DNA of 8,925 nt from Actinobacteria bacterium UBA4719 (GTDB lineage: Bacteria > Actinomycetota > Actinomycetes > Actinomycetales > Dermatophilaceae), in NCBI GenBank assembly GCA_002404345.1, contig DHJN01000246.1:1-8925 (forward strand). Direction: 5' to 3'. The notes beneath the pieces were generated by a model. It was not told the DNA's origin and searched no databases. It saw only the letters and a program-made list of their open reading frames with translations. This document shows, piece by piece, positions 1-6,695 of this stretch (the first letter of the stretch is position 1; every line of letters starts with the position of its first letter). The translations under genes and the position numbers were made by a program.

Positions 1-239
1 GCGGTCAGCATGATGACCGGCACTGACGAACGGTGCCGCAGGGCCCGGCATACGTCCACCCCTGACAGTCCGGGGAGCATCAGGTCGAGCAGGACCAGGT
101 CCGCACCTGAGCGATCGAAGTCCGTCAACGCTGCCGGCCCTGTCTCGGCCACCGCCACCTCGTATCCCTCCTTGCGCAACAGGTAGGACAACGGGTCGGA
201 GAACGATTCTTCGTCCTCGACCACCAGGATGCGAGTCAT
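1..239 (-). CDS. regX3: Two-component response regulator, RegX3/PhoP type (N-terminal part, cut by window edge)
   Basis: Translating the minus strand from the ATG at 239 gives the first 79 or so residues of an OmpR/PhoB-family receiver domain. It opens MTRILVVEDEES, with the acidic pocket at E8-D9-E10, the phospho-acceptor D52 in LVLLDLMLPG and the conserved T79 in VIMLTA. The C-terminal winged-helix DNA-binding domain would lie outside the window. The start is fixed by an ATGA overlap with the stop of the upstream sensor kinase gene, so the two are translationally coupled. In actinobacteria this pair responds to inorganic phosphate: the kinase phosphorylates the aspartate and the regulator then binds phosphate-regulon promoters. 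The name regX3 rests on this receiver, the SenX3-like kinase and the mshA/gpmA neighbourhood; PhoP of a PhoR/PhoP pair is the alternative name used in Streptomyces. Confidence 0.9.
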   Translation of the reverse strand, partial: MTRILVVEDEESFSDPLSYLLRKEGYEVAVAETGPAALTDFDRSGADLVLLDLMLPGLSGVDVCRALRHRSSVPVIMLT

Positions 240-1471
240 GGGGAGACCTTTCGTGTTCGATCGCCAAGCTTCGGGATCTCCGAGGAGCCATGGGGTAGGG
301 CGGGGGCTGCGTCATCGATCGTCCGGCTTGCGGGTGCCGAGGGCAGGCGCATGGTGAAAGTCGAACCGTTGCCCTCCTCGCTCCAGACAGTGACCTCTCC
401 GCCGTGGTTGGCACAGATGTGTTTCACGATGGCCAGTCCCAGTCCGGTGCCACCGGTGGCTCGGGACCTGTCGGCGTCGACGCGGTAGAACCGCTCAAAG
501 ATCCGCGCCTGCTCGATGTCGGGGATGCCCTGACCCTGATCGGCTACGGCGATCTCGACCAGCCGTGCCGCGGAACGGCTGGTGACCGCGACCCGAGTGC
601 CGGACGTGGAGTGGTTGATGGCGTTGCCGACGAGGTTACGGATGGCCGTGACGAGCAGGTCAGTATCGCCGAACACCTGCATGCCCGGTGCCAGCGACGA
701 CACGATCTCAACCTCTCGGGCTTCGGCAACCAGCCTCAGCTGCTCGATGGCCTCGGTCGCTGCCTCGCCGACGTCCACCAGCCTGGGCTCGTGCAGGGCG
801 CCGGCGATCTGAATACGCGAGAGGTCGACGATCTCCTGGACCAGACGGGTGAGCCTCGTGCTCTCCACCTGCATCCGGCGGGCAAAGCGGGCCACCGCCT
901 CGGGATCGTCATTGGCCTCCAGGACGGCCTCGGCCAGCAGGGCCAGCCCGCCGACAGGTGTCTTGAGCTCGTGGCTGACGTTGACGACGAAGTCACGACG
1001 GACCTCCTCGACCCGTCGAGCCTCGGTGCGGTCGTCCACGAGCAGCAGTACGTAGGCACTGCCCAGCGGAGCCACCCGAGCACCGACCGTGATCCGGCCG
1101 CGCCCCAGGGGACCGCGGGACAGATCCAGCTCGACCTCCCTGATGACACCGTCCCGGCGGACCTGTCGGGCCAGATGACGCAGCTCCTCGTGGACCAGGT
1201 CGTGATCGCGGACCAGTCCGTGAGCCACGGCCGGGGGGCTGGTGCTGACCACGGCATCGGCGGCGTCGAGAACGATCGCCCCCGAACGCAGAACTGCGAG
1301 CACTGCGGACACACCGTCCGGCAGGGCGCGAGAATCCGGAGTCTGTGGGGCATGGCGCTGCGAACGCTCGGACAGGCGCACCGCAGCCACTGAGACGGCG
1401 CCGGTCACCAGACCGAGCGCTCCACCGAGAATGGCCGCAGCTGTCGGATCCACGACACCCAGCGTACGCAC
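236..1471 (-). CDS. senX3: Sensor histidine kinase, SenX3/PhoR type
   Basis: This 411-residue membrane kinase is essentially the length of mycobacterial SenX3. One hydrophobic segment lies at about residues 11-33 (AAAILGGALGLVTGAVSVAA). A PAS-like region follows at about 50-150 and is poorly conserved. The HisKA dimerisation helix holds phospho-accepting H167 in FVVNVSHELKTP. The ATP-binding domain shows the N box (N279, N283, N286), the G1 box DQGQGIP (D311), the F box IFERFYRVD and the G2 box GGTGLGLAIVKH (340-351). The start is a GTG at 1471 with AGGGG about 8 nt upstream; a second in-frame GTG at codon 7 is a weaker alternative. The stop overlaps the regX3 start. It probably autophosphorylates when phosphate is scarce and passes the phosphate to RegX3. 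PhoU, encoded divergently, is the known negative modulator of such kinases. Confidence 0.93.
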   Translation of the reverse strand: MRTLGVVDPTAAAILGGALGLVTGAVSVAAVRLSERSQRHAPQTPDSRALPDGVSAVLAVLRSGAIVLDAADAVVSTSPPAVAHGLVRDHDLVHEELRHLARQVRRDGVIREVELDLSRGPLGRGRITVGARVAPLGSAYVLLLVDDRTEARRVEEVRRDFVVNVSHELKTPVGGLALLAEAVLEANDDPEAVARFARRMQVESTRLTRLVQEIVDLSRIQIAGALHEPRLVDVGEAATEAIEQLRLVAEAREVEIVSSLAPGMQVFGDTDLLVTAIRNLVGNAINHSTSGTRVAVTSRSAARLVEIAVADQGQGIPDIEQARIFERFYRVDADRSRATGGTGLGLAIVKHICANHGGEVTVWSEEGNGSTFTMRLPSAPASRTIDDAAPALPHGSSEIPKLGDRTRKVSP

Positions 1472-1527
1472 GATCAGACCCCTGACTGTGCACTCGACCT
1501 CGGGCCCGAGCGCGAAAGTCCCCTACT

Positions 1528-1560
1528 GTTCACCTGAACGCCGAAAATCGTTCACCGGCG
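1528..1560. promoter_or_regulatory. PHO-box-like operator in the senX3/phoU divergent region
   Basis: Two identical GTTCACC units sit at 1528-1534 and 1550-1556, exactly 22 bp (two 11-bp turns) apart, with a degenerate unit between them. The first is also half of a short palindrome, GTTCA-CC-TGAAC. Streptomyces PhoP binds direct repeats of 11-bp units starting GTTCACC in phosphate-regulon promoters, including the phoU/phoRP divergent region. The site lies between senX3 (minus) and phoU (plus), so it is a good candidate for autoregulation by the RegX3 encoded here. I did not find convincing -35/-10 boxes for either gene, so the exact mode of action is inferred. Confidence 0.65.
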
Positions 1561-1561
1561 G

Positions 1562-1576
1562 GTGCGACCCTCGCAC
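1562..1576. repeat. Perfect inverted repeat (6-bp stem, 3-nt loop) upstream of phoU
   Basis: GTGCGA-CCC-TCGCAC is a perfect 6-bp stem just after the PHO-box-like site and 60 bp before the phoU start. No T-run follows, so it is not a terminator. It could be a second operator or a hairpin in the phoU leader, or chance in GC-rich DNA. Confidence 0.3.
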
Positions 1577-1636
1577 GGCACGCGGGTGGCGTAGAGCCCG
1601 GCATACGAACAGCGTCACATGAACGGATGGAGACCC

Positions 1637-2308
1637 ATGCGCGATTCCTTCCACCAGGACCTGGACAAGATCTCCGACCAGCTGGTCGAGATGACCCGCC
1701 TTGCGGGATCGGCCATGTCCCGGGCAACCACGGCGCTGCTGGATGCCGACCTGCAGATGGCCGAGTCAGTCATCGCCGCCGATGAGCAGATCGACACGTT
1801 GCGCCGTGAGCTCGACGAGCGCTCCATCGACCTGCTGGCCCGTCAGCAGCCAGTGGCCACCGACCTGCGCATGGTGGTCACGGCGATGCGGATGAGCGCC
1901 GACCTCGAGCGGATGGGCGACCTCGCGCGGCACGTGGCCAAGGTGGCCCGGCTGCGTTACCCGAACTCCGCCATCCCCCCGGTGATGCGCTCCACCGTCC
2001 TGGAGATGGGTCAGGTGGCCGAGCGGATCGTGGTCAAGGTCGGATCGGTCATCGCCGGTAAGGACATCGAGTCTGCGATCACCCTCGAGCGAGACGACGA
2101 CGAGATGGACCGCCTGCACCGGGACATCTTCAACATGCTGATGGACAGCAAGTGGACGCACGGCACAGAGGCAGCCGTCGACGCGACCCTGGTGGGTCGT
2201 TACTACGAAAGGTTCGCCGACCACGCCGTGTCGGTCGCGCGCCGGGTCGTCTACCTGGTCACCGGCGAATGGCAGACCGACGCCCAGCTGGACAACGAGG
2301 ACCTCTAG
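1637..2308 (+). CDS. phoU: Phosphate signalling protein PhoU
   Basis: This 223-residue cytoplasmic protein is the usual length for PhoU, a negative regulator that links the Pst phosphate transporter to the phosphate-sensing kinase. Two PhoU repeats of helical bundles are visible. Each carries the ExxxD metal-binding motif: E91-D95 followed by H99 in DLERMGDLARHV, and E191-D195-H196 in YYERFADHAV. I chose the ATG at 1637 (MRDSFHQDL, matching the usual PhoU start) because GGAG lies four bases upstream. An in-frame ATG at 1619 would add six residues, but it lacks a ribosome site and the family does not extend that far. The gene is divergent from senX3 across a shared operator region and converges on gpmA with only 8 bp between the stop codons. 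No pst transporter genes are in the window. Confidence 0.95.
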   Translation: MRDSFHQDLDKISDQLVEMTRLAGSAMSRATTALLDADLQMAESVIAADEQIDTLRRELDERSIDLLARQQPVATDLRMVVTAMRMSADLERMGDLARHVAKVARLRYPNSAIPPVMRSTVLEMGQVAERIVVKVGSVIAGKDIESAITLERDDDEMDRLHRDIFNMLMDSKWTHGTEAAVDATLVGRYYERFADHAVSVARRVVYLVTGEWQTDAQLDNEDL

Positions 2309-2316
2309 CCCGTCGG

Positions 2317-3072
2317 TCAGCGACCCTGGTTGGCGACGGCCTTGGCAGCGGCCCTGGCCGCCTCGGGGTCGAGGTACTCCCCGCCCGCTGTCAGCGGCGT
2401 GAGGTCGTCGTCAAGGCGGTAGACCAGCGGCATGCCGGTCGGGATGTTGAGCCCGGCGATGTCCTCGTCGCTGATGCCGTCAAGATGCTTGACCATCGCG
2501 CGCAGGCTGTTGCCGTGCGCGGCGACAAGGACCGTCCTACCGGCGCGCAGGTCGGGCACGATCGCGCTCTCCCAGTAGGGCAGCATCCGCTCGATGACGT
2601 CCTTGAGACACTCGGTCCGGGGTGCGCCGCCCTCGATGTCCGCATATCGCGGGTCGTTGGCCTGGCTGAACTGGTCGTCCGCCGGCAGCGGCGGCGGCGG
2701 GGTGTCGAAGGAACGGCGCCAGGTCATGAACATGTCCTCGCCGTACTGCTCGAGGGTCTGCTTCTTGTCCTTGCCCTGCAGTGCGCCGTAATGGCGCTCA
2801 TTCAGGCGCCACGAACGACTCACCGGAATCCAGTGCCGGTCGGCGGCGTCCAAGGACAGGTTTGCCGTCGTGATGGCACGACGCTGCAACGAGGTGTGCA
2901 CGACGTCAGGCAGGAGGCCGGCTTCCCTGAGCTGTTGGCCGCCTCGCACGGCCTCGGCCCGGCCCTTGTCGGTGAGATCGACGTCGACCCAGCCGGTGAA
3001 GAGGTTCTGGGCGTTCCACTCACTCTCGCCGTGACGTAGAAGAATGAGGGTGAGTGGTTCGGCGGTGGTCAT
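2317..3072 (-). CDS. gpmA: 2,3-bisphosphoglycerate-dependent phosphoglycerate mutase
   Basis: The 251-residue enzyme interconverts 3-phosphoglycerate and 2-phosphoglycerate in glycolysis and gluconeogenesis, in the cytoplasm. It has the full histidine phosphatase signature: R13-H14-G15-E16 in [10 protein letters not shown] (H14 is phosphorylated), substrate arginine R65 in LQRRAITTA, the acid E92 in [13 protein letters not shown], and second catalytic H186 in [10 protein letters not shown]. The long insertion with PPPPLP and [16 protein letters not shown] is typical of the dPGM class rather than of shorter phosphatases. The orthologue in Mycobacterium (gpm1, Rv0489) lies in the same neighbourhood. 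The ATG at 3072 has no Shine-Dalgarno site but a TAGACT hexamer ends 6 nt upstream, which suggests leaderless transcription in addition to any read-through from ybjN, whose stop lies 9 nt away. Confidence 0.96.
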   Translation of the reverse strand: MTTAEPLTLILLRHGESEWNAQNLFTGWVDVDLTDKGRAEAVRGGQQLREAGLLPDVVHTSLQRRAITTANLSLDAADRHWIPVSRSWRLNERHYGALQGKDKKQTLEQYGEDMFMTWRRSFDTPPPPLPADDQFSQANDPRYADIEGGAPRTECLKDVIERMLPYWESAIVPDLRAGRTVLVAAHGNSLRAMVKHLDGISDEDIAGLNIPTGMPLVYRLDDDLTPLTAGGEYLDPEAARAAAKAVANQGR

Positions 3073-3078
3073 GGCGCG

Positions 3079-3084
3079 AGTCTA
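3079..3084 (-). promoter_or_regulatory. Candidate -10 box for a leaderless gpmA transcript
   Basis: On the minus strand, TAGACT is followed by six bases and then the gpmA ATG. This is the TANNNT-plus-6/7-nt geometry seen at leaderless promoters in actinobacteria, where the A of ATG is the first transcribed base. The hexamer overlaps the TAG stop of ybjN. No clear -35 box is visible. The absence of a ribosome-binding site before gpmA supports the idea, but one hexamer match is weak evidence. Confidence 0.4.
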
Positions 3085-3618
3085 GGGCGACGGCGCCGGC
3101 CCCTCGGGGGCCGTCTCGAGCAGGTGGCGGAAAGCGTCGAGGTTGCGGGTGGACTCGCCCCGCGAGATACGCCAGGCCCACTCCTTCTTCATCGACTCCA
3201 GGAATCCCATCGCCAGAAGCTCGTTGAAGGCGCCGTCGGCGGCATCCAGGACCACGCCGAAGATCTGGTCCAGGTATGCCGCAGTCACAGCCTGGAGCGG
3301 AACGCGCCCGGTGACGAAGACGTCGCCGGACCGGTCGATTCCGTAGGCCAGTCCCGGCAGCTTGAGGTTACGGCGCAGGAGGTAGGCGTAGACAGCCGCG
3401 TGGTTCTCGTCCGGGTTGCGCACCACGAAGGCAGAGATCGACAGGGACTGCTCGCCCACGACCACCGAGCACACGGTCTTGAGCTTCTTCTCCCCCGGCA
3501 GTGAGACGACGTACTCCCCTGCACGCCCGCCGAGCTCCCACTCGATGGCGGCTCCGTCGAGGAACAGGCGCACGGACTCCTGAACGGCAGCGCTGTCTTC
3601 GGGTGTGCTTTCGGTCAC
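3082..3618 (-). CDS. YbjN domain-containing protein (orthologue of mycobacterial Rv0487)
   Basis: The 178-residue soluble protein has no signal peptide or membrane segment. A YbjN-type fold (related to type III secretion chaperones) spans about residues 12-150; recognisable stretches are [24 protein letters not shown] and the following helix [19 protein letters not shown]. After this comes an amphipathic C-terminal part with [18 protein letters not shown]. Proteins of this family are found between mshA and gpm in many actinobacteria, but their biochemical role is not established and I do not assign one. The start is a GTG at 3618 that overlaps the mshA TGA as GTGA, so it is translated by coupling to mshA. 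Upstream ribosome-site similarity is poor, which fits coupling. Position rather than sequence suggests a link with mycothiol or phosphate physiology. Confidence 0.85.
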   Translation of the reverse strand: MTESTPEDSAAVQESVRLFLDGAAIEWELGGRAGEYVVSLPGEKKLKTVCSVVVGEQSLSISAFVVRNPDENHAAVYAYLLRRNLKLPGLAYGIDRSGDVFVTGRVPLQAVTAAYLDQIFGVVLDAADGAFNELLAMGFLESMKKEWAWRISRGESTRNLDAFRHLLETAPEGPAPSP

Positions 3619-4961
3619 GGGATCACCGCCGCCGGGACACCGGTGAGTCCGCGAGCCTCGTCGATCGGCGAGGCAGTCGAGGTGCTGCCGTCCATCGGCG
3701 AAGCCGCTGACGTCGCTTTGGCGATCATCGACTCGGCATAGACCTCGAGCAGCCGGTCAGTCGTGCGTTCCCAGCCGAACTGCGAGGCGTGCTCAACAGC
3801 CTTACGGCTCAACACCTCCCGGCGCCGGGGGTCATCCAGCAGACCCTCCAGTCCAGCACTCCAGTCGGCCGTCTCGTGCCCGTTGATGAGCAAGCCGCTG
3901 TCGCCAAGTGCAAAAGGCAGACCGCCCACCGCAGCGGCGACAACCGGGGTCCCGCAGGCCTGGGCCTCGAGGGCCACGAGGCCGAACGACTCGCTGTAGG
4001 ACGGGACGGTGACCAGGTCAGCGGCGCGGTACCACAGGGCAAGAGTCGCTCGGTCGACCGGAGGCACAAAGCGCACCTGCGCCTGGATGCCGAGCTGTTG
4101 GGCCAGCTCCTGCAGCGCGCGGGGCTTACCCAGGCCCGAGCCACTGGGGCCACCAATGACGGCAACGACCAGTCTCTGGCGCAGCTCGGGTCGCCGGGCC
4201 AGCAGGTCCGCCGCCGCCCTGAGCACCACGTCAGGAGCCTTCAGCGGCTGGATCCGGCCCACGAAGAGCAGCACATGGGCGTTCTGGGGCAGCCCGACCT
4301 GGGCGCGCGCTGCGGCCACATCCCCGACGGTGAACAGCTCCAGGTCGACCCCGGGCGGAACGACCCGCACCCTGGCGGGGTCCGCGTCATACAGCTTGAT
4401 CAGGTCACCTGCCTCCCCAAGGGTGTTTGCCACGAGGCGGTCTGCAGCCTCCACGACCTGGGCCTCACCGATCTCGCGACCGGGCGGCTCTGGCGTATCC
4501 CCTTCTGCCAGCTGGGAGTTCTTGACCCGAGCCATCGTGTGCATGGTGTGCACCAGCGGCACCCGCCAACGGTCCGCCGCCAGCCAGCCCACCTGCCCGG
4601 AGAGCCAGTAGTGGGAGTGCACCAGGTCGTACCAGCCTTCGGGCCTGGCTGCCTCCGCGCGCATGACCCCCTGGGCGAACGCACACAGCTGGCCGGGGAG
4701 GTCTTCCTTCCCCAGGCCCTCGAACGGCCCGGCGATGACGTTGCGGACGTGGACGCCGGACGCCATCTCGAACTGGATAGGCAGGCCGCCATCAGTCATC
4801 CGGGTGAAGATCTCGACCTCGATGCCACGCCGTGCGAGCCGTTTGGAGACCTCGACCACGTAGACGTTCAGGCCGCCCGCGTCGCCTGTTCCCGGCTGGT
4901 CGAGCGGCGAGGTATGGACGCTGAGCATGGCTACCCGACGAACCTGCGGCACTGCCGGCAT
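3615..4961 (-). CDS. mshA: D-inositol-3-phosphate glycosyltransferase (mycothiol synthesis, step 1)
   Basis: This 448-residue GT-B fold enzyme of family GT4 transfers GlcNAc from UDP-GlcNAc to 1D-myo-inositol 3-phosphate, the first committed step of mycothiol synthesis. The N-terminal acceptor domain shows [28 protein letters not shown] (H15, glycine-rich loop 24-30) and the [11 protein letters not shown] motif (115-125). The C-terminal nucleotide-sugar domain shows [22 protein letters not shown] (R236, K241) and the ExxxxxxxE pair E324 and E332 in [20 protein letters not shown]. The ATG at 4961 is supported by a strong AGGAGGG (4966-4972) four bases upstream. Residues after about 412 form a Ser/Thr/Ala-rich tail with a crude internal repeat ([18 protein letters not shown]) that is not part of the catalytic fold. 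The gene is followed by ybjN in a GTGA overlap. A generic GT4 transferase is the only alternative; neighbours make MshA much more likely. Confidence 0.94.
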   Translation of the reverse strand: MPAVPQVRRVAMLSVHTSPLDQPGTGDAGGLNVYVVEVSKRLARRGIEVEIFTRMTDGGLPIQFEMASGVHVRNVIAGPFEGLGKEDLPGQLCAFAQGVMRAEAARPEGWYDLVHSHYWLSGQVGWLAADRWRVPLVHTMHTMARVKNSQLAEGDTPEPPGREIGEAQVVEAADRLVANTLGEAGDLIKLYDADPARVRVVPPGVDLELFTVGDVAAARAQVGLPQNAHVLLFVGRIQPLKAPDVVLRAAADLLARRPELRQRLVVAVIGGPSGSGLGKPRALQELAQQLGIQAQVRFVPPVDRATLALWYRAADLVTVPSYSESFGLVALEAQACGTPVVAAAVGGLPFALGDSGLLINGHETADWSAGLEGLLDDPRRREVLSRKAVEHASQFGWERTTDRLLEVYAESMIAKATSAASPMDGSTSTASPIDEARGLTGVPAAVIP

Positions 4962-5090
4962 GGGTCCCTCCTGGTAGCGGGGTATGTAGCTGCTGGGTAT
5001 GGAGCTAGTGAGCCTTCAGTCCCAACGCGGCGGACCCGCTAAGAATTTCGGTCACCGGATTTCGGTCATCAGTCTCGCCGGGCGCAGTCA
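4962..5090 (-). other. Intergenic region upstream of mshA, likely promoter
   Basis: These 129 bp separate the cupin stop from the mshA start. They hold the mshA ribosome site and two near-identical CATACCC strings, but no confident -35/-10 pair. Short direct repeats occupy the cupin-proximal end. The size suggests mshA can be transcribed on its own rather than only from upstream. Confidence 0.35.
5045..5068. repeat. 10-bp direct repeat, period 14, in the mshA upstream region
   Basis: ATTTCGGTCA occurs at 5045-5054 and again at 5059-5068 (read on the minus strand as TGACCGAAAT). The copies are exact with four bases between them. Two close copies upstream of mshA could be operator half-sites or simple duplication. 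Confidence 0.5.
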
Positions 5091-5104
5091 TCAGTCTCGC
5101 CGGG
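5065..5104. repeat. 18-bp tandem duplication, period 22, at the 3' end of the cupin gene
   Basis: GTCATCAGTCTCGCCGGG is found at 5065-5082 and exactly again at 5087-5104. The second copy includes the last codons and TGA of the cupin gene; the first lies just past the stop. This looks like a local slippage duplication. Confidence 0.7.
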
Positions 5105-5462
5105 GGTAGTCGTCCTGGAGACGTTCGATGTCGGCCTCGTCAAAGTCCCCGAAGGCGAACTCGAGCACTCGGCCCGGCTCGGTCCCGCTGTTGCCCATCC
5201 GGTGCCGGCAACCCTGGGGGGCCCAGATCCGCTCACCAACCTGCGCCGTCCAGGCGTGGTCATCGATCTGGATGTCGATCGGAACGTCCAGGACCTGCCA
5301 CATCTCGTCGCGGTGACCATGGGTCTGCAGGGAGAGCCGGTGCCCCGGGTTCACCGTGATGATCTTGACCGTGACGGGCTCGTTGGAGACAAACTGCTGG
5401 AACTGGCCCCATGGACGTTCGGTGGCGAAGACCTCGTCACAGCGGTTGCGCGCGTCAGACAT
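5091..5462 (-). CDS. Stand-alone cupin resembling the C-terminal domain of type II mannose-6-phosphate isomerase
   Basis: This is a 123-residue single-cupin protein. The first cupin motif PGHRLSLQTHGHRDEMWQVL supplies metal ligands H48, H50 and E53; the second, IWAPQGCRHRMGNSG, supplies H87. Both, and the ending DIERLQDDYPR, match the isomerase half of bifunctional GMP/PMI proteins (AlgA/ManC class), but the guanylyltransferase half is absent here. It starts at the ATG at 5462 behind a good GAGGGG site. It may interconvert mannose-6-phosphate and fructose-6-phosphate or bind another sugar phosphate; the domain alone does not prove activity. The gene lies 58 bp downstream of the hydrolase gene and upstream of mshA, all on one strand, so an operon is plausible. 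Confidence 0.85.
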   Translation of the reverse strand: MSDARNRCDEVFATERPWGQFQQFVSNEPVTVKIITVNPGHRLSLQTHGHRDEMWQVLDVPIDIQIDDHAWTAQVGERIWAPQGCRHRMGNSGTEPGRVLEFAFGDFDEADIERLQDDYPRRD

Positions 5463-5520
5463 CGTTCCCCTCAGGCTCTGGATGGATGTGACAGATGGAT
5501 TGACTCTGTCGGATACTGCC

Positions 5521-6312
5521 CTATCGACTCGGTTCCCCGGACAGGAACCCCCCGATCAGATCCCTCATCACGCCGCGGTGGCGCCACAGGATGCCGCCTG
5601 GCGCCATGACCTCGAGGTGGGCGTCGGGCAGCGAGGCGGCGAGCAGCTCGGCCACCCAGACCGGGTGTGCGGGGTCCTGTTCCTGGGCGATGACCAGCGC
5701 CGGCGCCGTGACCGATGCAAGAACCGCGCGATCCAGGAGGGGCGCCGAGCTCGGCAACGCCCGCAACGCCTGCGAGACCGACGTGCCCACCAAAGCGCTG
5801 GCCTGTCGTCTGCACCAGAGCTGCACCGCCGGCTGGGCCCGCACCGAGACCGGCTCTCCCACGAGCAGGAGCGCCGCCAGACCCTCCACGTCGCGGTTGT
5901 CGGCACACTGCGCCATCTCCACCAGTCGATCCAGCGCCTCGTCGGTGCGGGGTCGGTCCAGGACTGCTGGCAGGACGAACACGAGCCGTTCGAAGCGAAG
6001 CGGAGCGTGTGCCAACAGGCTGCACAACGCACCGGCACCCATGCTCACCCCAAGGGCCTGGGTCGCGCCGACATGGTCGGCGACCGCCCTCAGCTCATCC
6101 GCGAGGGTTGCGTAGGTCCAGGGCGTCTCCGCAGCGGAAGAGGCGCCGTGACCCCGGAAGTGCAAGAAGGTGCGGCTGCCCCTGACCCCGGACCCGAACG
6201 GTCGAGTGGTCTCGATCGAACCCGCCAGGCCGTGAGCGAAAACCGTTGCGGGCACGCCCGATCCGTTGGTGGCGAACTCGAGCGAACCGTTCGGAACCGC
6301 CAGCAACGACAT
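5521..6312 (-). CDS. Alpha/beta hydrolase fold protein
   Basis: This soluble 263-residue protein has the alpha/beta hydrolase order: strand and oxyanion motif VFAHGLAGS (HG), the FRGHGAS turn, the nucleophile elbow LGVSMGAG with Ser90, and the acid region VIAQEQDPAHP with Asp213 (numbered from the ATG at 6312). The usual GH that carries the catalytic histidine reads PGGILWRHRG: isoleucine occupies the expected position and the nearest histidine is four residues later (His245). The substrate is unknown; esterase, lipase or haloperoxidase-like activity are all possible. I prefer the ATG at 6312, with GAGCGG upstream, over the in-frame TTG at 6342, which would add ten residues and overlap the end of the DUF2516 gene. 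It lies 23 bp downstream of that gene and is likely co-transcribed with it. Confidence 0.82.
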   Translation of the reverse strand: MSLLAVPNGSLEFATNGSGVPATVFAHGLAGSIETTRPFGSGVRGSRTFLHFRGHGASSAAETPWTYATLADELRAVADHVGATQALGVSMGAGALCSLLAHAPLRFERLVFVLPAVLDRPRTDEALDRLVEMAQCADNRDVEGLAALLLVGEPVSVRAQPAVQLWCRRQASALVGTSVSQALRALPSSAPLLDRAVLASVTAPALVIAQEQDPAHPVWVAELLAASLPDAHLEVMAPGGILWRHRGVMRDLIGGFLSGEPSR

Positions 6313-6335
6313 GTTCGGGCCCGCTCGACGCGCGT

Positions 6336-6662
6336 CTACCAACGGCCGGGAGGACCGTCACCGGAGGACCCGCGCCCCATCACCTGGCGCAGCGCGGGGC
6401 GCACGTCCGCTGCATAGACGCCCGCGCCGACCACGGCCAGGATCCCGGTGATCTGAAATGGATTGGGAAAGCTCACGATACTCAACGCAATGGCGCCCCC
6501 GAGCACGGCCAGCCAGAGGTTCTTGGACGCCTTGCCGGCAGCGGTGAAGGCGTCGGGACGGTGCCGCAGGGCATCGACGAGGCCAAAGACCGAAAGCCCC
6601 ATGGCCACCGCCCAGAATGCCAGGTAGATGAGCCCTTGAATGCTCCCGAAGATGTCCGCCAT
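6336..6662 (-). CDS. DUF2516 family membrane protein
   Basis: This small 108-residue integral membrane protein has three predicted hydrophobic segments at about residues 10-32 (LIYLAFWAVAMGLSVFGLVDAL), 49-65 (LWLAVLGGAIALSIVSF) and 70-86 (QITGILAVVGAGVYAADV). They are followed by the family hallmark DVRPALRQ and a hydrophilic Gly-rich tail. The motif DAxRHRPDAFxAAGKxSKxxWL between the first two segments is also typical. The family is confined to actinobacteria and has no known function; a homologue lies not far from mshA in Mycobacterium. The ATG at 6662 has only a GGGGG run directly before it, too close to act as a normal ribosome site, and a TACGCT hexamer 6 nt upstream suggests a leaderless message. 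Mobile-element DNA begins about 40 bp upstream. Confidence 0.85.
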   Translation of the reverse strand: MADIFGSIQGLIYLAFWAVAMGLSVFGLVDALRHRPDAFTAAGKASKNLWLAVLGGAIALSIVSFPNPFQITGILAVVGAGVYAADVRPALRQVMGRGSSGDGPPGRW

Positions 6663-6668
6663 GCCCCC

Positions 6669-6674
6669 AGCGTA
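6669..6674 (-). promoter_or_regulatory. Candidate -10 box for a leaderless DUF2516 transcript
   Basis: TACGCT on the minus strand is followed by six bases and the ATG, matching leaderless promoter geometry. A TTGACT at 6700-6695, next to the IS end, could be a -35 but the 20-bp spacer is too long to be convincing. If the hexamer is the real -10, the upstream promoter context was replaced when the tnpB element inserted. Confidence 0.35.
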
Positions 6675-6695
6675 CGTGGCCTCACCGGATCAGAA

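Noticed and set aside
404..1393. Long plus-strand open frame opposite senX3
   Set aside because: It is an antisense shadow of the kinase gene with no recognisable domain; the minus frame has full HisKA and ATPase motifs.
2309..2316. Terminator between the convergent phoU and gpmA genes
   Set aside because: Only 8 bp separate the stops and no hairpin with a T-run is visible nearby.
2152..3039. Plus-strand open frame across the phoU end and gpmA
   Set aside because: It overlaps two certain genes and encodes nothing recognisable.
3097..3113. Perfect 7-bp stem hairpin CGGCCCC-TCG-GGGGCCG
   Set aside because: It lies inside the ybjN coding sequence (EGPAPSP end) and has no T-run on either side, so it is not a convincing terminator.
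3789..5042. 417-codon plus-strand open frame opposite mshA
   Set aside because: Composition is typical of an antisense frame in GC-rich DNA (His, Gln, Arg rich) and it has no domain; MshA on the other strand is unambiguous.
5463..5520. Promoter for the cupin gene in the 58-bp gap, with a GATGGAT direct repeat
   Set aside because: No -35/-10 pair with acceptable spacing; the 7-bp repeat is too short to call an operator.
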